Below, piece after piece: positions 33,574-42,887 of a stretch of 64,000 nucleotides of DNA. The notes beneath the pieces are model-generated. The model had not been told where the DNA came from, did not search any database, and worked only from the letters and a program-made list of their open reading frames with translations. This stretch comes from Pseudomethylobacillus aquaticus (GTDB taxonomy: Bacteria > Pseudomonadota > Gammaproteobacteria > Burkholderiales > Methylophilaceae): the NCBI RefSeq assembly GCF_003730115.1, contig NZ_RJVP01000002.1, forward strand, positions 248,001-312,000, given 5' to 3'. Position 1 is the first letter of the stretch; every line of letters begins with the position of its first letter. A program made the position numbers and the translations under genes.

Positions 33574-34080
33574 ATGTTGCAATTACGTGACCTTCCTACG
33601 CCGGAAACCCTGCAGAAATTCGCGCAGCGCTACCCGGAAGCTGACATCAGCGCCATCTCCAGCTTTCTGCATCTGTTGCGTGTGGCGACCGACCTTTCCA
33701 GCGCGCTGGACGAATGCCTGCAGCGCCATGGCTTGTTGCAAGGCCGTTGGTGGGTGTTGATCCTGCTGATGCGTGAAGAGAGCCTGTCATCGATGCCGTC
33801 TACACTGGCAGACAAGGCCGGTGTCACACGCGCCACCATGACCGGTCTGCTGGACGGGCTGGAACGCGATGGGCTGGTGGAGCGCATCTTCGACGCACAA
33901 GACCGCAGGCGTGTGTCGATACGCCTTACCGCCAGTGGCCAGGCCAGGCTGGATCAGGTGATGCCGGATTATTACTCCCGATTGCGTCTGTGCATGGCGG
34001 GCCTGGATGAAGCGCAACGCGCCCAGTTGCAAGCCATGCTGGGGCATATCGCCAGCAATGTGGACGCATTCACGCGTTAG
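33574..34080 (+). CDS. MarR-family transcriptional regulator
   Basis: This 168-residue winged-HTH repressor has ISSFLHLLRVATDLSSALDE (dimer helix), TLADKAGVTRATMTGLLDGLERDGLVERI (recognition helix) and DRRRVSIRLTASGQARL (wing). The start at 33574 is used because the in-frame ATG at 33562 lies within the -10 box; transcription would begin about four bases before 33574, so the mRNA is nearly leaderless. It probably represses itself and the downstream DUF4440 gene through GTTAG-N4-CTAAC-type sites. The ligand is unknown. Confidence 0.9.
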   Translation: MLQLRDLPTPETLQKFAQRYPEADISAISSFLHLLRVATDLSSALDECLQRHGLLQGRWWVLILLMREESLSSMPSTLADKAGVTRATMTGLLDGLERDGLVERIFDAQDRRRVSIRLTASGQARLDQVMPDYYSRLRLCMAGLDEAQRAQLQAMLGHIASNVDAFTR

Positions 34081-34129
34081 GCGTTGTTGTTGGCCAGCGT
34101 TTGCGCCATGTCCTGAAAACACCGCTTTA

Positions 34130-34155
34130 TTGCCTCAATGGTTAGCTGGCTAATT
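34130..34155 (+). promoter_or_regulatory. second MarR-type operator upstream of the DUF4440 gene
   Basis: GTTAG-CTGG-CTAAT at 34141-34154 matches the marR operator in arm sequence and spacing. A TTGCCT at 34130-34135 and AT-rich TAATTATTTTAT after the repeat could be -35 and -10, putting the operator again in the spacer. Confidence 0.65.
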
Positions 34156-34186
34156 ATTTTATTTGTTTGATTCAAAGGAGAGCATC

Positions 34187-34579
34187 ATGAAGATCGATAA
34201 CGGTAATGTCGAACTGCAAGCCCAGTTCAGCGAGATGAATGCCCAGTGGGATGCCGCGTTCAACAGCCAGCAGGCCACGCTGGTAGCGTCGTTCTATGAC
34301 GACGAAGCGACCGTGCTGCCGGCAGGTGCTGCGCAAGTGAGCTGCGGAAAATCCATACTGGAATTCTGGACCAATACCCTGGCGCAGGGCATCGTCGACC
34401 ACAAGATCGAGCTGATCGAAGCGGGCGGCGATGAGCAGTTCGCGTTCCAGCGTGGTCTGTGGAGCGCCGCAGCGGTGGACGCACAAGGTCAGCGTCAGCA
34501 GTTCAGCGGCAATCTGCACCTGCTGTACCGCAAGCAGCCCGAAGGTGGCTGGAAGATCTTCACTCATATCTGGAACTGA
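34187..34579 (+). CDS. SnoaL/DUF4440-like (NTF2-fold) protein, 130 aa
   Basis: This is a cytosolic NTF2-fold protein: NAQWDAAFNSQQATLVASFYDDEATVLPAG, then SILEFWTNTLAQGIVDHKIEL and NLHLLYRKQPEGGWKIFTHIWN, all typical of DUF4440 and ketosteroid-isomerase-like cones. The enzymatic activity, if any, is unknown. AAGGAGA sets the start at 34187. A MarR-type operator precedes it, so it is the probable target of the upstream repressor. An EamA transporter gene follows 54 bases later on the same strand. Confidence 0.82.
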   Translation: MKIDNGNVELQAQFSEMNAQWDAAFNSQQATLVASFYDDEATVLPAGAAQVSCGKSILEFWTNTLAQGIVDHKIELIEAGGDEQFAFQRGLWSAAAVDAQGQRQQFSGNLHLLYRKQPEGGWKIFTHIWN

Positions 34580-34633
34580 GCGGGAAGTTGTCGCCAATTG
34601 GGACGTAAGCACCGAGCAGAAAGTCAGCAATAG

Positions 34634-35551
34634 ATGGCCTGGAAGTCAGAGACCGTGCGTGCCTTTGCTGCACTGTTGTTGTTGACCCTGTTGTGGGGCT
34701 ACAACTGGGTGGTGATGAAAGGCGCATTGCAGTATGCCGGTGCATTCCAGTTCGGCGCCTTGCGCACCTTTATCGGTGCCTTGTGCCTGATGGCCCTGCT
34801 GCTGGTGTTACGCAGGCCGCTGCGTCCGCGCGAAGTGCCTACCCTGATCGTGCTGGGTATCCTGCAGACCTGCGGCTTCACCGGCCTCATCATCTGGGCG
34901 CTGGTGGAAGGCGGCGCAGGCAAGACTGCCGTGCTCACTTATACCATGCCCATCTGGGTGCTGCTGCTGGCTTGGCCTCTGCTGGGTGAGAAGGTGCGTG
35001 GTGCCTGGCAATGGCTGGCGGTGATCTCCGCGTTGACCGGCCTGTTGTTCATCCTGGATCCGCTGCATCTGGGCGCCGACATGTTCAGCATGATGCTGGC
35101 CACGCTGGGCGGCGCGTTCTGGGGCTTGTCGGTGATCGTTGCCAAGAAGTTGCACAAACGCGCGCCCGATCTGGATCTGCTGTCACTGACGGCCTGGCAG
35201 ATGCTGTTCGGCTCACTGCCGCTGGTGGCGGTGGCGCTGCTGATCCCCGCACCCCCTATCCAGTGGACTGCGGGCTTCATCGGCGCCGTAGCCTTCAATG
35301 CGGTGCTGTGCAATGCGCTGGCCTGGCTGCTGTGGCTGTATGCCTTGCAGCGTCTGGAAGCCGGTGTGGCCAGCATGGCCTCCATGCTGGCGCCGGTGAT
35401 CGGCGTGCTGGCCGCCTGGCTGCAACTGGGTGAGGTACCAGTCCCCAGTGTAGCGTTCGGCATGCTGTTGATCGGTGTGGCGCTGGTGATCATCTCAGTG
35501 CAGACCATGCGCCTGCACAAGGCAGTGGAGCCTGCCATGGGGCAGGATTGA
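34634..35551 (+). CDS. EamA/DMT-family transporter
   Basis: This 305-residue protein has ten predicted helices in two EamA repeats (first half ending WPLLGEKVRGAWQWLAVISAL, second half ending AWLQLGEVPVPSVAFGMLLIG; both carry the conserved G-E motif after helix 4 and helix 9). Members export metabolites or amino acids. The position after the MarR-controlled gene suggests it may be in the same regulon; no terminator separates them. The substrate is unknown. Confidence 0.85.
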   Translation: MAWKSETVRAFAALLLLTLLWGYNWVVMKGALQYAGAFQFGALRTFIGALCLMALLLVLRRPLRPREVPTLIVLGILQTCGFTGLIIWALVEGGAGKTAVLTYTMPIWVLLLAWPLLGEKVRGAWQWLAVISALTGLLFILDPLHLGADMFSMMLATLGGAFWGLSVIVAKKLHKRAPDLDLLSLTAWQMLFGSLPLVAVALLIPAPPIQWTAGFIGAVAFNAVLCNALAWLLWLYALQRLEAGVASMASMLAPVIGVLAAWLQLGEVPVPSVAFGMLLIGVALVIISVQTMRLHKAVEPAMGQD

Positions 35552-35582
35552 ACCCGGTCGGGCTTATCTGCTTCAAGCGCTA

Positions 35583-35591
35583 TGGTAGAAT
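35583..35591 (+). promoter_or_regulatory. extended -10 for yebC-ruvCAB
   Basis: TGGTAGAAT gives an extended -10 (TGn plus TAGAAT) 31 bases before the yebC start, with only a weak -35. It likely drives the yebC-ruv block. Confidence 0.5.
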
Positions 35592-35622
35592 CCGGGCAGT
35601 TACGAATTGAAGGGTTCTACAC

Positions 35623-36348
35623 ATGGCAGGTCATTCCAAATGGGCCAATATCCAGCACCGCAAAGGCCGTCAGGATGCCAAGCGCGGCAAGATATTTACC
35701 AAGCTGATCAAGGAAATCACCGTGGCGGCCCGCCTGGGCGGCGGTGATATCAATTTCAACCCGCGCCTGCGCGCTGCGGTGGCTGAAGCCAAAGAAGAAA
35801 ACATGCCGGCCGACAACATCACGCGTGCCATCAAGCGGGGTACCGGTGAGCTGGAAGGCGTGAGTTACGAAGAGATCCGCTATGAAGGCTATGGCATCAA
35901 CGGTGCCGCCATCATCATCGACTGCCTCACCGACAACAAGCAGCGTGCCGTCGCCGATGTGCGCCATGCGCTGACCAAATACGGTGGCAATCTGGGTACC
36001 GATGGTTCGGTTGCCTTCCTGTTCACGCATTGTGGCAGCCTGGTGTTCGAGCCAGGCACCAGCGAAGACGCGGTACTGGAGGCAGCGCTGGAAGCCGGTG
36101 CGCAGGACGTGATCACCGACGATGACGGCAGCGTGGAAGTGCTGACCGCCCCGGCTGATTTCAGCGCTGTCAAAGAGGCGCTGGAGCAGGCCGGCTTCAA
36201 GGCGGTGTTTGCAGAAGTGACCATGAAGCCGGGCAACGAGACCGTGTTCACCGGTGACGATGCCGTCAAGATGCAGAAGTTGCTGGACGCGCTGGACGAT
36301 CTCGACGACGTACAGGACGTTTACACTACCGCCGTCATCGAGGGCTGA
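35623..36348 (+). CDS. yebC: YebC/TACO1-family protein
   Basis: The 241-residue product starts with the family hallmark [20 protein letters not shown] and continues through [20 protein letters not shown] and [20 protein letters not shown]. YebC proteins were long called transcriptional regulators; work on bacterial and mitochondrial members shows they help ribosomes through difficult (for example proline-rich) stretches. It is the first gene of the ruv block, in the order normal for proteobacteria. Confidence 0.96.
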   Translation: MAGHSKWANIQHRKGRQDAKRGKIFTKLIKEITVAARLGGGDINFNPRLRAAVAEAKEENMPADNITRAIKRGTGELEGVSYEEIRYEGYGINGAAIIIDCLTDNKQRAVADVRHALTKYGGNLGTDGSVAFLFTHCGSLVFEPGTSEDAVLEAALEAGAQDVITDDDGSVEVLTAPADFSAVKEALEQAGFKAVFAEVTMKPGNETVFTGDDAVKMQKLLDALDDLDDVQDVYTTAVIEG

Positions 36349-36380
36349 ATGCAGTCCGCGGCTGACACCCTGTCGGCAAC

Positions 36381-36920
36381 ATGATGCGTATCCTCGGCAT
36401 AGACCCTGGCCTGCGTTGCACCGGGTTTGGTGTCATCGAAAAGGTCGGCGAACAACTGCGTTATGTGACCAGTGGCGTCATCAAGACGGCAGCGGCCAAG
36501 GGTGAGGACACCGAAGATCTGCCGGCCCGCCTCAAGATCATCCTAGCAGGCCTGCAGCAGATCATCCAGTTGCATCAGCCTGAGCAGGTGGCGGTCGAAA
36601 AAGTCTTCGTCAACGTCAATCCGCAATCCACCTTGCTGCTGGGTCAGGCGCGCGGTGCCGCCATTTGTGCGGCCGTGCTAAATGACCTGACTGTGGCAGA
36701 ATATACTGCATTGCAAGTCAAACAAGCGGTGGTCGGCAATGGCCACGCTGCCAAGGAGCAAGTACAGGAAATGGTCAAACGTCTGCTCAATCTGCCCGCC
36801 GCACCCCAGGCCGACTCGGCTGATGCGCTGGCCTGTGCCATCTGTCATGCGCACGGCGGGCAAGGCATGGGCAAGCTGGCTACCGCTGGTTTTCGTGTGC
36901 GCGGCGGGCGTCTGGTATGA
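36381..36920 (+). CDS. ruvC: Holliday junction resolvase RuvC
   Basis: RuvC cuts Holliday junctions symmetrically as a dimer in complex with RuvAB. The 179-residue protein has an RNase-H-like fold with the acidic residues in [26 protein letters not shown] and [14 protein letters not shown]. Either of two adjacent ATGs (36381 or 36384) could start it. It lies 32 bases after yebC and upstream of ruvA. Confidence 0.96.
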   Translation: MMRILGIDPGLRCTGFGVIEKVGEQLRYVTSGVIKTAAAKGEDTEDLPARLKIILAGLQQIIQLHQPEQVAVEKVFVNVNPQSTLLLGQARGAAICAAVLNDLTVAEYTALQVKQAVVGNGHAAKEQVQEMVKRLLNLPAAPQADSADALACAICHAHGGQGMGKLATAGFRVRGGRLV

Positions 36921-37002
36921 AGTCACTTCTGTCCTTGGCCATGTTCCGCGCTGAAACATCAATGATGAAACGCCTGTTCAGTCCGGTGATGAGGTGCGTG
37001 CC

Positions 37003-37575
37003 GTGATCGGTCGTCTCAGTGGCATCCTGCTGGAAAAGACCCCGCCCCATGTGCTGCTGGATGTGCACGGCGTGGGCTACGAATGCGAAGTCTCCATGAG
37101 CACCTTCTATGCATTGCCTGCGGTCGGCGAAAAACTGGTGCTGCTGACCCAGTTCATCGTGCGCGAAGATGCACAATTGCTGTACGGTTTTGGTACGGAA
37201 CGGGAGCGTGCCACCTTTCGCCAGTTGCTCAAGGTCAATGGCGTAGGTCCCAAAATGGCGCTTGCCATCCTGAGCGGCCTGTCTGTCGATGAGCTGATCC
37301 AGACCGTGGCCATGCAGGATACCGCCATGCTGACACGTGTGCCCGGCGTCGGTAAAAAGACCGCTGAGCGCCTGTTGCTGGAACTCAAGGATAAATTCAC
37401 AGTCGGTCTGATTATGCCTGCTGCACCACAATCCGCCGAAGGCGATGTATTGAGCGCTTTGGTCGGCCTGGGCTATCAGGAACGCGAGGCGCTGGCGGCC
37501 GTCAAGTTGCTGCCCGCCGATGTCACCTTGGCGGATGGCATCCGCCTCGCCCTTAAATCGCTGACCAAGCGCTGA
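37003..37575 (+). CDS. ruvA: Holliday junction branch-migration protein RuvA
   Basis: RuvA tetramers bind the Holliday junction and load RuvB. The 190-residue product, starting at GTG 37003 with the usual (M)[11 protein letters not shown], has the OB domain, two HhH motifs ([19 protein letters not shown] and [19 protein letters not shown]) and the C-terminal RuvB-binding domain ([16 protein letters not shown]). An in-frame GTG at 36994 would add three residues; GAGG spacing favours 37003. Confidence 0.95.
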   Translation: MIGRLSGILLEKTPPHVLLDVHGVGYECEVSMSTFYALPAVGEKLVLLTQFIVREDAQLLYGFGTERERATFRQLLKVNGVGPKMALAILSGLSVDELIQTVAMQDTAMLTRVPGVGKKTAERLLLELKDKFTVGLIMPAAPQSAEGDVLSALVGLGYQEREALAAVKLLPADVTLADGIRLALKSLTKR

Positions 37576-37579
37576 GCCC

Positions 37580-38617
37580 ATGATAGAAACCGACCGCCTG
37601 ATCGCCGCCAACCCGCTGAGCCAGCAGGAAGAGGCGCTGGAACGCGCTTTGCGTCCCAAGGTGCTGGACGAATACATAGGCCAGGAAAAAGCGCGTGGCC
37701 AGCTGGAGATCTTCATCCATGCGGCGCGTGGTCGTTCCGAGCCGCTCGATCATGTGTTGTTATTCGGCCCGCCCGGTCTGGGCAAGACCACGCTGGCGCA
37801 CATCATTGCCAAAGAGATGGGCGTCAATCTGCGTCAGACCTCAGGCCCGGTGCTGGAGCGCGCCGGTGATCTGGCCGCCTTGCTGACCAATCTGGAGCCC
37901 AACGATGTGCTGTTCATCGATGAGATCCACCGTTTGAGCCCGGTGGTGGAAGAGATCCTCTACCCGGCCATGGAAGACTACCGGCTCGATATCATGATAG
38001 GCGAAGGCCCGGCCGCACGTTCGGTGCGCCTGGATCTGCCGCCGTTCACGCTGGTGGGCGCCACCACACGTGCCGGCATGCTCACCAACCCCTTGCGAGA
38101 CCGTTTCGGTATCGTGTCACGTCTGGAGTTCTACACTGCAGACGAGTTGGCGCGGATCGTGCATCGTTCTGCAGGTCTGCTGGAAGTGCCCATGGTGGAC
38201 GCCGGTGCTTTGGAGATCGCGCGGCGTTCGCGCGGCACACCGCGTATCGCCAACCGGCTGCTGCGCCGTGTGCGTGACTATGCACAGGTCAAGGCCGATG
38301 GCGTGGTCACGTCCGATATCGCGGACGCTGCCCTGAAGATGCTGGACGTGGACAAGCTGGGCTTCGACCTGATGGACCGCAAGCTGCTGGAAGCGGTGCT
38401 GGAGAAGTTCGGTGGTGGTCCGGTGGGGCTGGATAATCTGGCCGCGGCCATCGGTGAGGAGCGTGACACCATAGAGGATGTGCTGGAGCCCTACCTGATC
38501 CAGCAGGGCTATCTGATGCGTACCCCACGTGGCCGGGTGGCCACGCGGCTGGCCTATCAGCATTTTGGTCTGGCCTTGCCGGACAGCCTGGCCTCGGGAG
38601 AGTTATGGCAACAGTGA
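37580..38617 (+). CDS. ruvB: Holliday junction branch-migration ATPase RuvB
   Basis: This is a hexameric AAA+ motor of branch migration, 345 aa. Walker A is [14 protein letters not shown], Walker [13 protein letters not shown], sensor 1 [11 protein letters not shown] and the arginine finger lies in PLRDRFGIV. The C-terminal winged helix ends [16 protein letters not shown]. It starts four bases after ruvA and its 3' end overlaps ybgC by 13 bases. Confidence 0.97.
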   Translation: MIETDRLIAANPLSQQEEALERALRPKVLDEYIGQEKARGQLEIFIHAARGRSEPLDHVLLFGPPGLGKTTLAHIIAKEMGVNLRQTSGPVLERAGDLAALLTNLEPNDVLFIDEIHRLSPVVEEILYPAMEDYRLDIMIGEGPAARSVRLDLPPFTLVGATTRAGMLTNPLRDRFGIVSRLEFYTADELARIVHRSAGLLEVPMVDAGALEIARRSRGTPRIANRLLRRVRDYAQVKADGVVTSDIADAALKMLDVDKLGFDLMDRKLLEAVLEKFGGGPVGLDNLAAAIGEERDTIEDVLEPYLIQQGYLMRTPRGRVATRLAYQHFGLALPDSLASGELWQQ

Positions 38618-39024
38618 ATGCGTTCAGCTGGCCGGTGCGGGTCTATTATGAAGACACGGACGGCGGCGGTGTCGTTTACCATGCCAATTATTTGAAATAC
38701 ATGGAGCGCGCGCGCACCGAATGGTTGCGTCGGCTTGGTTTTGAGCAGACCGCGTTACGCACCGGGCAGCATGTGCTGTTCGTGGTGCGGCACCTGGACA
38801 TGCGTTTTCAGTTGCCGGCCGTATTCAACGATCTGGTAAACGTGCATACCCGCTTGCTGCAGGTGGGGCGCAGCCTGCTAGTGTTCGAGCAGCGCATCGT
38901 GCGTGACGATGTGCTGCTGACGCTGGCCCGTGTCGAGGTGGTGTGCGTGCATGCGCAGCACTTCAAGCCCGTCAGCATTCCCGCTAATATCCGACTCATA
39001 TTGAATCAAATGGAGCTTGCATGA
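38605..39024 (+). CDS. ybgC: YbgC-type acyl-CoA thioesterase of the Tol-Pal cluster
   Basis: This 139-residue hotdog-fold thioesterase has the active-site motif [24 protein letters not shown]. Tol-cluster YbgC enzymes hydrolyse acyl-CoA or acyl-ACP and may affect envelope phospholipids. GGGAGAG overlaps the ruvB end, and the stop overlaps the tolQ start (ATGA), tying the Ruv and Tol blocks into one transcription unit. Confidence 0.94.
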   Translation: MATVNAFSWPVRVYYEDTDGGGVVYHANYLKYMERARTEWLRRLGFEQTALRTGQHVLFVVRHLDMRFQLPAVFNDLVNVHTRLLQVGRSLLVFEQRIVRDDVLLTLARVEVVCVHAQHFKPVSIPANIRLILNQMELA

Positions 39025-39710
39025 ACTTGACTGACATACAACCTGCCGCCGACATGTCCATCGTGTCGCTGGTCACTGGCGCCAGTGTGCCGGTGCAACT
39101 GGTGATGCTGTTGCTGTTGCTGATCTCGCTGGCTTCCTGGTGGTACATCTTCATCAAGGTGTTCGTGTTGCGCCGGGCTTCTGAAGAAGCCGAGGATTTT
39201 GAAGAGACTTTCTGGCATTCCAGTGATCTGGATCAGCTTTATCAAGGATTGACTGCGGGGCGTCGCACGCCCAAGGGCATGGCCAGCCTGTTCGAAGCGG
39301 GCTACCGCGAATTCAGCCGCTTGAAACGTCAGGGCGGCCTGGATGCCACGGTGACCACTGAAAGCGTGCGCCGTGCCATGCGCGCCGCTTATAACCGCGA
39401 GATGGATCATCTGGATGCCCATCTGCCTTTCCTCGCATCGGTGGGTTCAGTCAGCCCTTATATCGGTTTGCTGGGTACGGTGTGGGGCATCATGAATGCG
39501 TTCCTCGGCCTCTCCAACGTAGCGCAGGCGACACTGACCCAGGTGGCGCCTGGCATCGCGGAAGCGCTGATCGCCACGGCGATCGGCCTGTTCGCTGCCA
39601 TCCCGGCGGTGATCGCCTATAACCGCTTCGCTTCCTCGGTGGACAGGCTGGCGATACGTTACGAAAGCTTCACCGAAGAATTCACCAACATCCTGCACCG
39701 CAAGGCCTGA
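39021..39710 (+). CDS. tolQ: Tol-Pal proton-channel subunit TolQ
   Basis: TolQ with TolR forms the proton-driven motor that powers outer-membrane constriction at division. The 229-residue product has three membrane helices: LVMLLLLLISLASWWYIFIK, then SVGSVSPYIGLLGTVWGIMNAF and ALIATAIGLFAAIPAVIAYNRF, the latter two holding the conserved polar Thr residues that line the channel. It overlaps ybgC by four bases, and tolR follows after two. Confidence 0.96.
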   Translation: MNLTDIQPAADMSIVSLVTGASVPVQLVMLLLLLISLASWWYIFIKVFVLRRASEEAEDFEETFWHSSDLDQLYQGLTAGRRTPKGMASLFEAGYREFSRLKRQGGLDATVTTESVRRAMRAAYNREMDHLDAHLPFLASVGSVSPYIGLLGTVWGIMNAFLGLSNVAQATLTQVAPGIAEALIATAIGLFAAIPAVIAYNRFASSVDRLAIRYESFTEEFTNILHRKA

Positions 39711-39712
39711 GC

Positions 39713-40114
39713 ATGCGCAGCCAACGCAAACGCCGCATGATGAACCAGATCAATGTGGTGCCATATATCGATGTGATGCTGGTACTGCTGGTCATCTTCA
39801 TGGTGACCGCGCCCTTGACCAACCCCGGTGTGGTGGAGCTGCCACAGGTGGGTCAGGCCCTCAAGCAGCCGAGTGCGCCGCCACTGGTGCTTAGCGTCAA
39901 AGCCAACAAAACGCTGTGGCTGGACGGCAAGGAGATGCCGCGCGATGAGCTGTTGTTCGCCATCCGCACTGCGCTGGAAAAGGATCCGCAGCGTTCCGTG
40001 GTCATTGCGGGCGATAAGAACGTCAAGTATGACGATGTGATCGGTGTGATGGACCTGCTCAAGCAAAACAAGGTGGAAAAAGTCGGCTTGCTGTTGAAGC
40101 CGGCAGGTGGCTGA
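39713..40114 (+). CDS. tolR: Tol-Pal motor subunit TolR
   Basis: This is a 133-residue inner-membrane protein with one helix carrying the essential proton-binding Asp (NVVPYIDVMLVLLVIFMVTAP). The periplasmic domain includes VVIAGDKNVKYDDVIGVMDLLKQNKVEKVGLL and likely dimerises on the peptidoglycan. It is coupled to tolQ and tolA in the usual order. Confidence 0.96.
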   Translation: MRSQRKRRMMNQINVVPYIDVMLVLLVIFMVTAPLTNPGVVELPQVGQALKQPSAPPLVLSVKANKTLWLDGKEMPRDELLFAIRTALEKDPQRSVVIAGDKNVKYDDVIGVMDLLKQNKVEKVGLLLKPAGG

Positions 40115-40121
40115 GGTCGTG

Positions 40122-40886
40122 ATGATACGTCAACGTGAACAGGCGCTGGCGGCACGCGCCGGTGCCATGGCTATCGCGGTGCATGCACTGTTGCTGCTGG
40201 TGCTGGTGTTCAGCTTCAACTGGAAGAACGTGCAGCCCATGAACGTGGCCCAGGTGGAGCTGTGGGACAGCCTGCCGGAACCAGTCCCTGCCCCCAAGCC
40301 GCTGCCCGAGCCTGCGCCTGTGCCGCCTGTCCCGGAAGTGAAGCCTGAGCCGCCACCGCCAGTCCCCGAGCCGGAACCGGAGATCGTGATCAAGCCTGAG
40401 CCACCCAAGCCGGAAGTGAAGCCAAAAGAAAAGCCCAAGCCGGAGAAGCCCAAGCCTGACCCTGCCGTCAAGCAGCGGGAAGAGGAAAAGCGCAAACTGG
40501 AAGAGTTGCAGAAGATGTTCGCTGAAGAAGACAGGGCCACTCAGCCCGCGCCCGCCAAGGCGGCCCCGGCAGGGCCCACGTCCGCAGCGAATGCGGGTGA
40601 AGTGGATAAGTACGTGGCCAGGATACGTGAAAAGATCCGTGGTAATGTGAATAAACAGTTGTGTGGCGAAGGCCAGCCCGAGCTGGAATTCCAGATCGCC
40701 ATCCTGCCAACAGGGCAGCTGAGTCGTGACCCGGTGATGCTCAAGGGCAGTGGTAACCCCGCGTGCGATCAGGCGGTGGACCGTGCCATTCGGGCTTCGG
40801 ACCCTTTACCCGTGCCGAACGACCCCACCTTGTTCAGCAATTTTCGTAACCTGAAATTGAAATTTAGTCCTAACGGCGGCAGCTAG
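40122..40886 (+). CDS. tolA: Tol-Pal spanning protein TolA
   Basis: TolA links the TolQR motor to Pal and TolB across the periplasm. The 254-residue protein has an N-terminal helix (IAVHALLLLVLVFSFNW), a Pro/Glu/Lys-rich arm (about 50-120), a charged coiled segment (KQREEEKRKLEELQKMFAEE), and the C-terminal globular domain ending in FRNLKLKFSPNG. The arm is shorter than in E. coli TolA (421 aa) and proline-rich instead of alanine-rich. The ATG at 40122 follows GAGG. Confidence 0.93.
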   Translation: MIRQREQALAARAGAMAIAVHALLLLVLVFSFNWKNVQPMNVAQVELWDSLPEPVPAPKPLPEPAPVPPVPEVKPEPPPPVPEPEPEIVIKPEPPKPEVKPKEKPKPEKPKPDPAVKQREEEKRKLEELQKMFAEEDRATQPAPAKAAPAGPTSAANAGEVDKYVARIREKIRGNVNKQLCGEGQPELEFQIAILPTGQLSRDPVMLKGSGNPACDQAVDRAIRASDPLPVPNDPTLFSNFRNLKLKFSPNGGS

Positions 40887-40975
40887 TTTGTTAGAATGGT
40901 GCCTGCGACTTGGTATGCAGGCTGGTGCATTTTGCGCTGGGGAACTTTTAATTCTTGAACTGCCCTAAAAATACT

Positions 40976-42262
40976 ATGATCAAATCATTTTCCATGTTTC
41001 GCCTCTTCTCTTTCTTTTTGTTGTTATGTCTGTCGGTGGGGGTGCGGGCCGAGCTGACCATCGATATCGTCGGTGGCGCTGCCCAGCAGATTCCGATTGC
41101 GGTCGTCCCGTTCGCCCAGTCACCCAGCCCAGGCGACAACATGGCGGCTATCATCGGTGCCGACTTGCGGCGTAGCGGTTTGTTCCGTGTGCTGGAAACA
41201 CGTGGCGTGGCCAATCAGCCCAGCGATGCTGCGGGTGTACGTTACGCTGAATGGTCAGCATTGCAGGCGCAGGCCCTGACCGTGGGCAATATACAGACGC
41301 TGCCGGGCAATCGCCTCAAGGTGTCGTTCTATCTGATGGATGTGCTGAAACAGAATCAGCTGGTGGGCATGGAGTTTGAGTTCACCCCCGCGCAATACCG
41401 TATCACCGCCCATCGCATCGCAGACATCATCTACGAAAAGCTGACCGGTGAAAAAGGCGTGTTTGCTACCAAGATCAGTTACGTCACCCGCACGGCCAGC
41501 CATTACACCCTGCAAGTGGCGGATGCCGATGGTTTCAATTCGCAAACCATGCTGACATCGAAGGAGCCTATCATCTCGCCGGCCTGGTCGCCAGACGGTA
41601 CCAGGCTGGCCTATGTTTCCTTTGAAAAGAAAAAGCCCATCATCTATGTGCAGTCGCTGTCTTCGGGTCAGCGCTATGTGCTTGCCAACTTCAAAGGTAA
41701 CAACAGTGCACCATCCTGGTCGCCAGATGGTAAACGGCTGGCTATCGTGCTCAGTCACAGTGCCAATTCGCAGATCTATACCATCAATGCAGATGGCACA
41801 GGTTTGCAGCCGATCACGCGCAGCAGCACCATCGACACCGAGCCGGTATGGGCGCCGGACGGTCAGACCATTTACTTCACTTCCGATCGTGGTGGTAGCC
41901 CGCAGATCTATCGCGTGCCTGCGCAAGGCGGTAATCCACAACGCGTTACGTTCAGTGGCGGTTATAATGTTTCGCCCAGAGTGTCGCCAGATGGCAAACT
42001 ACTTGCTTATATCGGGCTGGTCGAGGGGCGCTTCCGAGTCGCTGTTCAGGAGCTGACCAGCGGCCAGGTTCGAGTGCTGAGCGACACTGCGAAAGATGAA
42101 TCGCCGAGTTTTGCACCCAACAGTCGCATCATCTTGTATGCGACCAATGTGGGTGGTCGGGGCACATTGGCAGCAGTTTCTGCTGACGGTAGCGTCAAGC
42201 AGCGCCTGAGTGAATCGGGCAGTAATGTGCGTGAACCCGCATGGGGTCCTGCCAGTAAGTGA
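40976..42262 (+). CDS. tolB: periplasmic Tol-Pal protein TolB
   Basis: TolB is the beta-propeller that binds Pal and is released by TolA. The 428-residue precursor has a signal peptide ending LSVGVRA, an N-terminal alpha/beta domain (ELTIDIVGGAAQQIPIAVVPF) and six blades marked by repeats such as PAWSPDGTRLAYVS, PSWSPDGKRLAIVLS and PRVSPDGKLLAYIG. The start at 40976 is the ATG before the signal peptide. The gene is 89 bases after tolA. Confidence 0.96.
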   Translation: MIKSFSMFRLFSFFLLLCLSVGVRAELTIDIVGGAAQQIPIAVVPFAQSPSPGDNMAAIIGADLRRSGLFRVLETRGVANQPSDAAGVRYAEWSALQAQALTVGNIQTLPGNRLKVSFYLMDVLKQNQLVGMEFEFTPAQYRITAHRIADIIYEKLTGEKGVFATKISYVTRTASHYTLQVADADGFNSQTMLTSKEPIISPAWSPDGTRLAYVSFEKKKPIIYVQSLSSGQRYVLANFKGNNSAPSWSPDGKRLAIVLSHSANSQIYTINADGTGLQPITRSSTIDTEPVWAPDGQTIYFTSDRGGSPQIYRVPAQGGNPQRVTFSGGYNVSPRVSPDGKLLAYIGLVEGRFRVAVQELTSGQVRVLSDTAKDESPSFAPNSRIILYATNVGGRGTLAAVSADGSVKQRLSESGSNVREPAWGPASK

Positions 42263-42274
42263 TTTTAATGAGCG

Positions 42275-42291
42275 CGTATCAAACTGATACG
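42275..42291 (+). terminator. small hairpin between tolB and pal
   Basis: CGTATCA and TGATACG form a 7-bp stem on an AAC loop, followed within seven bases by TATTTTTTATG. It could attenuate between tolB and pal. Confidence 0.4.
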
Positions 42292-42333
42292 GCCGCTATT
42301 TTTTATGTTTGAATCAAATCAAGGAGCGTAATA

Positions 42334-42885
42334 ATGAATAAACAATTGATGGCAAGCCTGCTGGTCGTTCTGCTGCTGGGTGCATGTTCCAACAAGGCAG
42401 CCAAGGACGCATCGGCCCCTGTCGCTGACAAGAGCCCAGCCATGGCGGACACCGGCGCACCAGCTGCAGGCGGTGATACCGTTGCATCCGTGGTGGCAGA
42501 TGATGAATCCGGCAAGAGCGCGCTACTGAACGACCCAAGCAGCATCCTCTACAAGCGCAGCATCTATTTCGATTACGACAGCGACACCATCAATGCTGAG
42601 TACCGTCCTCTGATCGAAGCGCATGCCAAGTACCTGCTGGCACATCCTAACGCACGCATGGTACTGCAAGGCAATACCGATGAGCGCGGTGCGCGCGAGT
42701 ACAACCTGTCCCTGGGTCAGCGTCGTGCCGTGGCAGTCAAGCGCGTCATGAACGTGCTGGGTGTACAAGACACTCAGATCGAGACCGTCAGCTTCGGTGA
42801 AGAAAAAGCCAAGCTGGGTTGCGCAGCAGAATCTTGCTACAAAGATGACCGCCGCGTTGATATCGCTTACCAGGTAGAGAAGTAA
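42334..42885 (+). CDS. pal: peptidoglycan-associated lipoprotein Pal
   Basis: This 183-residue outer-membrane lipoprotein has lipobox LLGAC (MNKQLMASLLVVLLLGACS), a flexible linker and an OmpA-like domain: IYFDYDSDTINAEYRPLIEAH, VLQGNTDERGAREYNLSLGQ and DDRRVDIAYQ, which hold the diaminopimelate-binding Asp and Arg. It anchors the Tol system to peptidoglycan. It is two bases upstream of cpoB. Confidence 0.96.
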   Translation: MNKQLMASLLVVLLLGACSNKAAKDASAPVADKSPAMADTGAPAAGGDTVASVVADDESGKSALLNDPSSILYKRSIYFDYDSDTINAEYRPLIEAHAKYLLAHPNARMVLQGNTDERGAREYNLSLGQRRAVAVKRVMNVLGVQDTQIETVSFGEEKAKLGCAAESCYKDDRRVDIAYQVEK

Positions 42886-42887
42886 GC

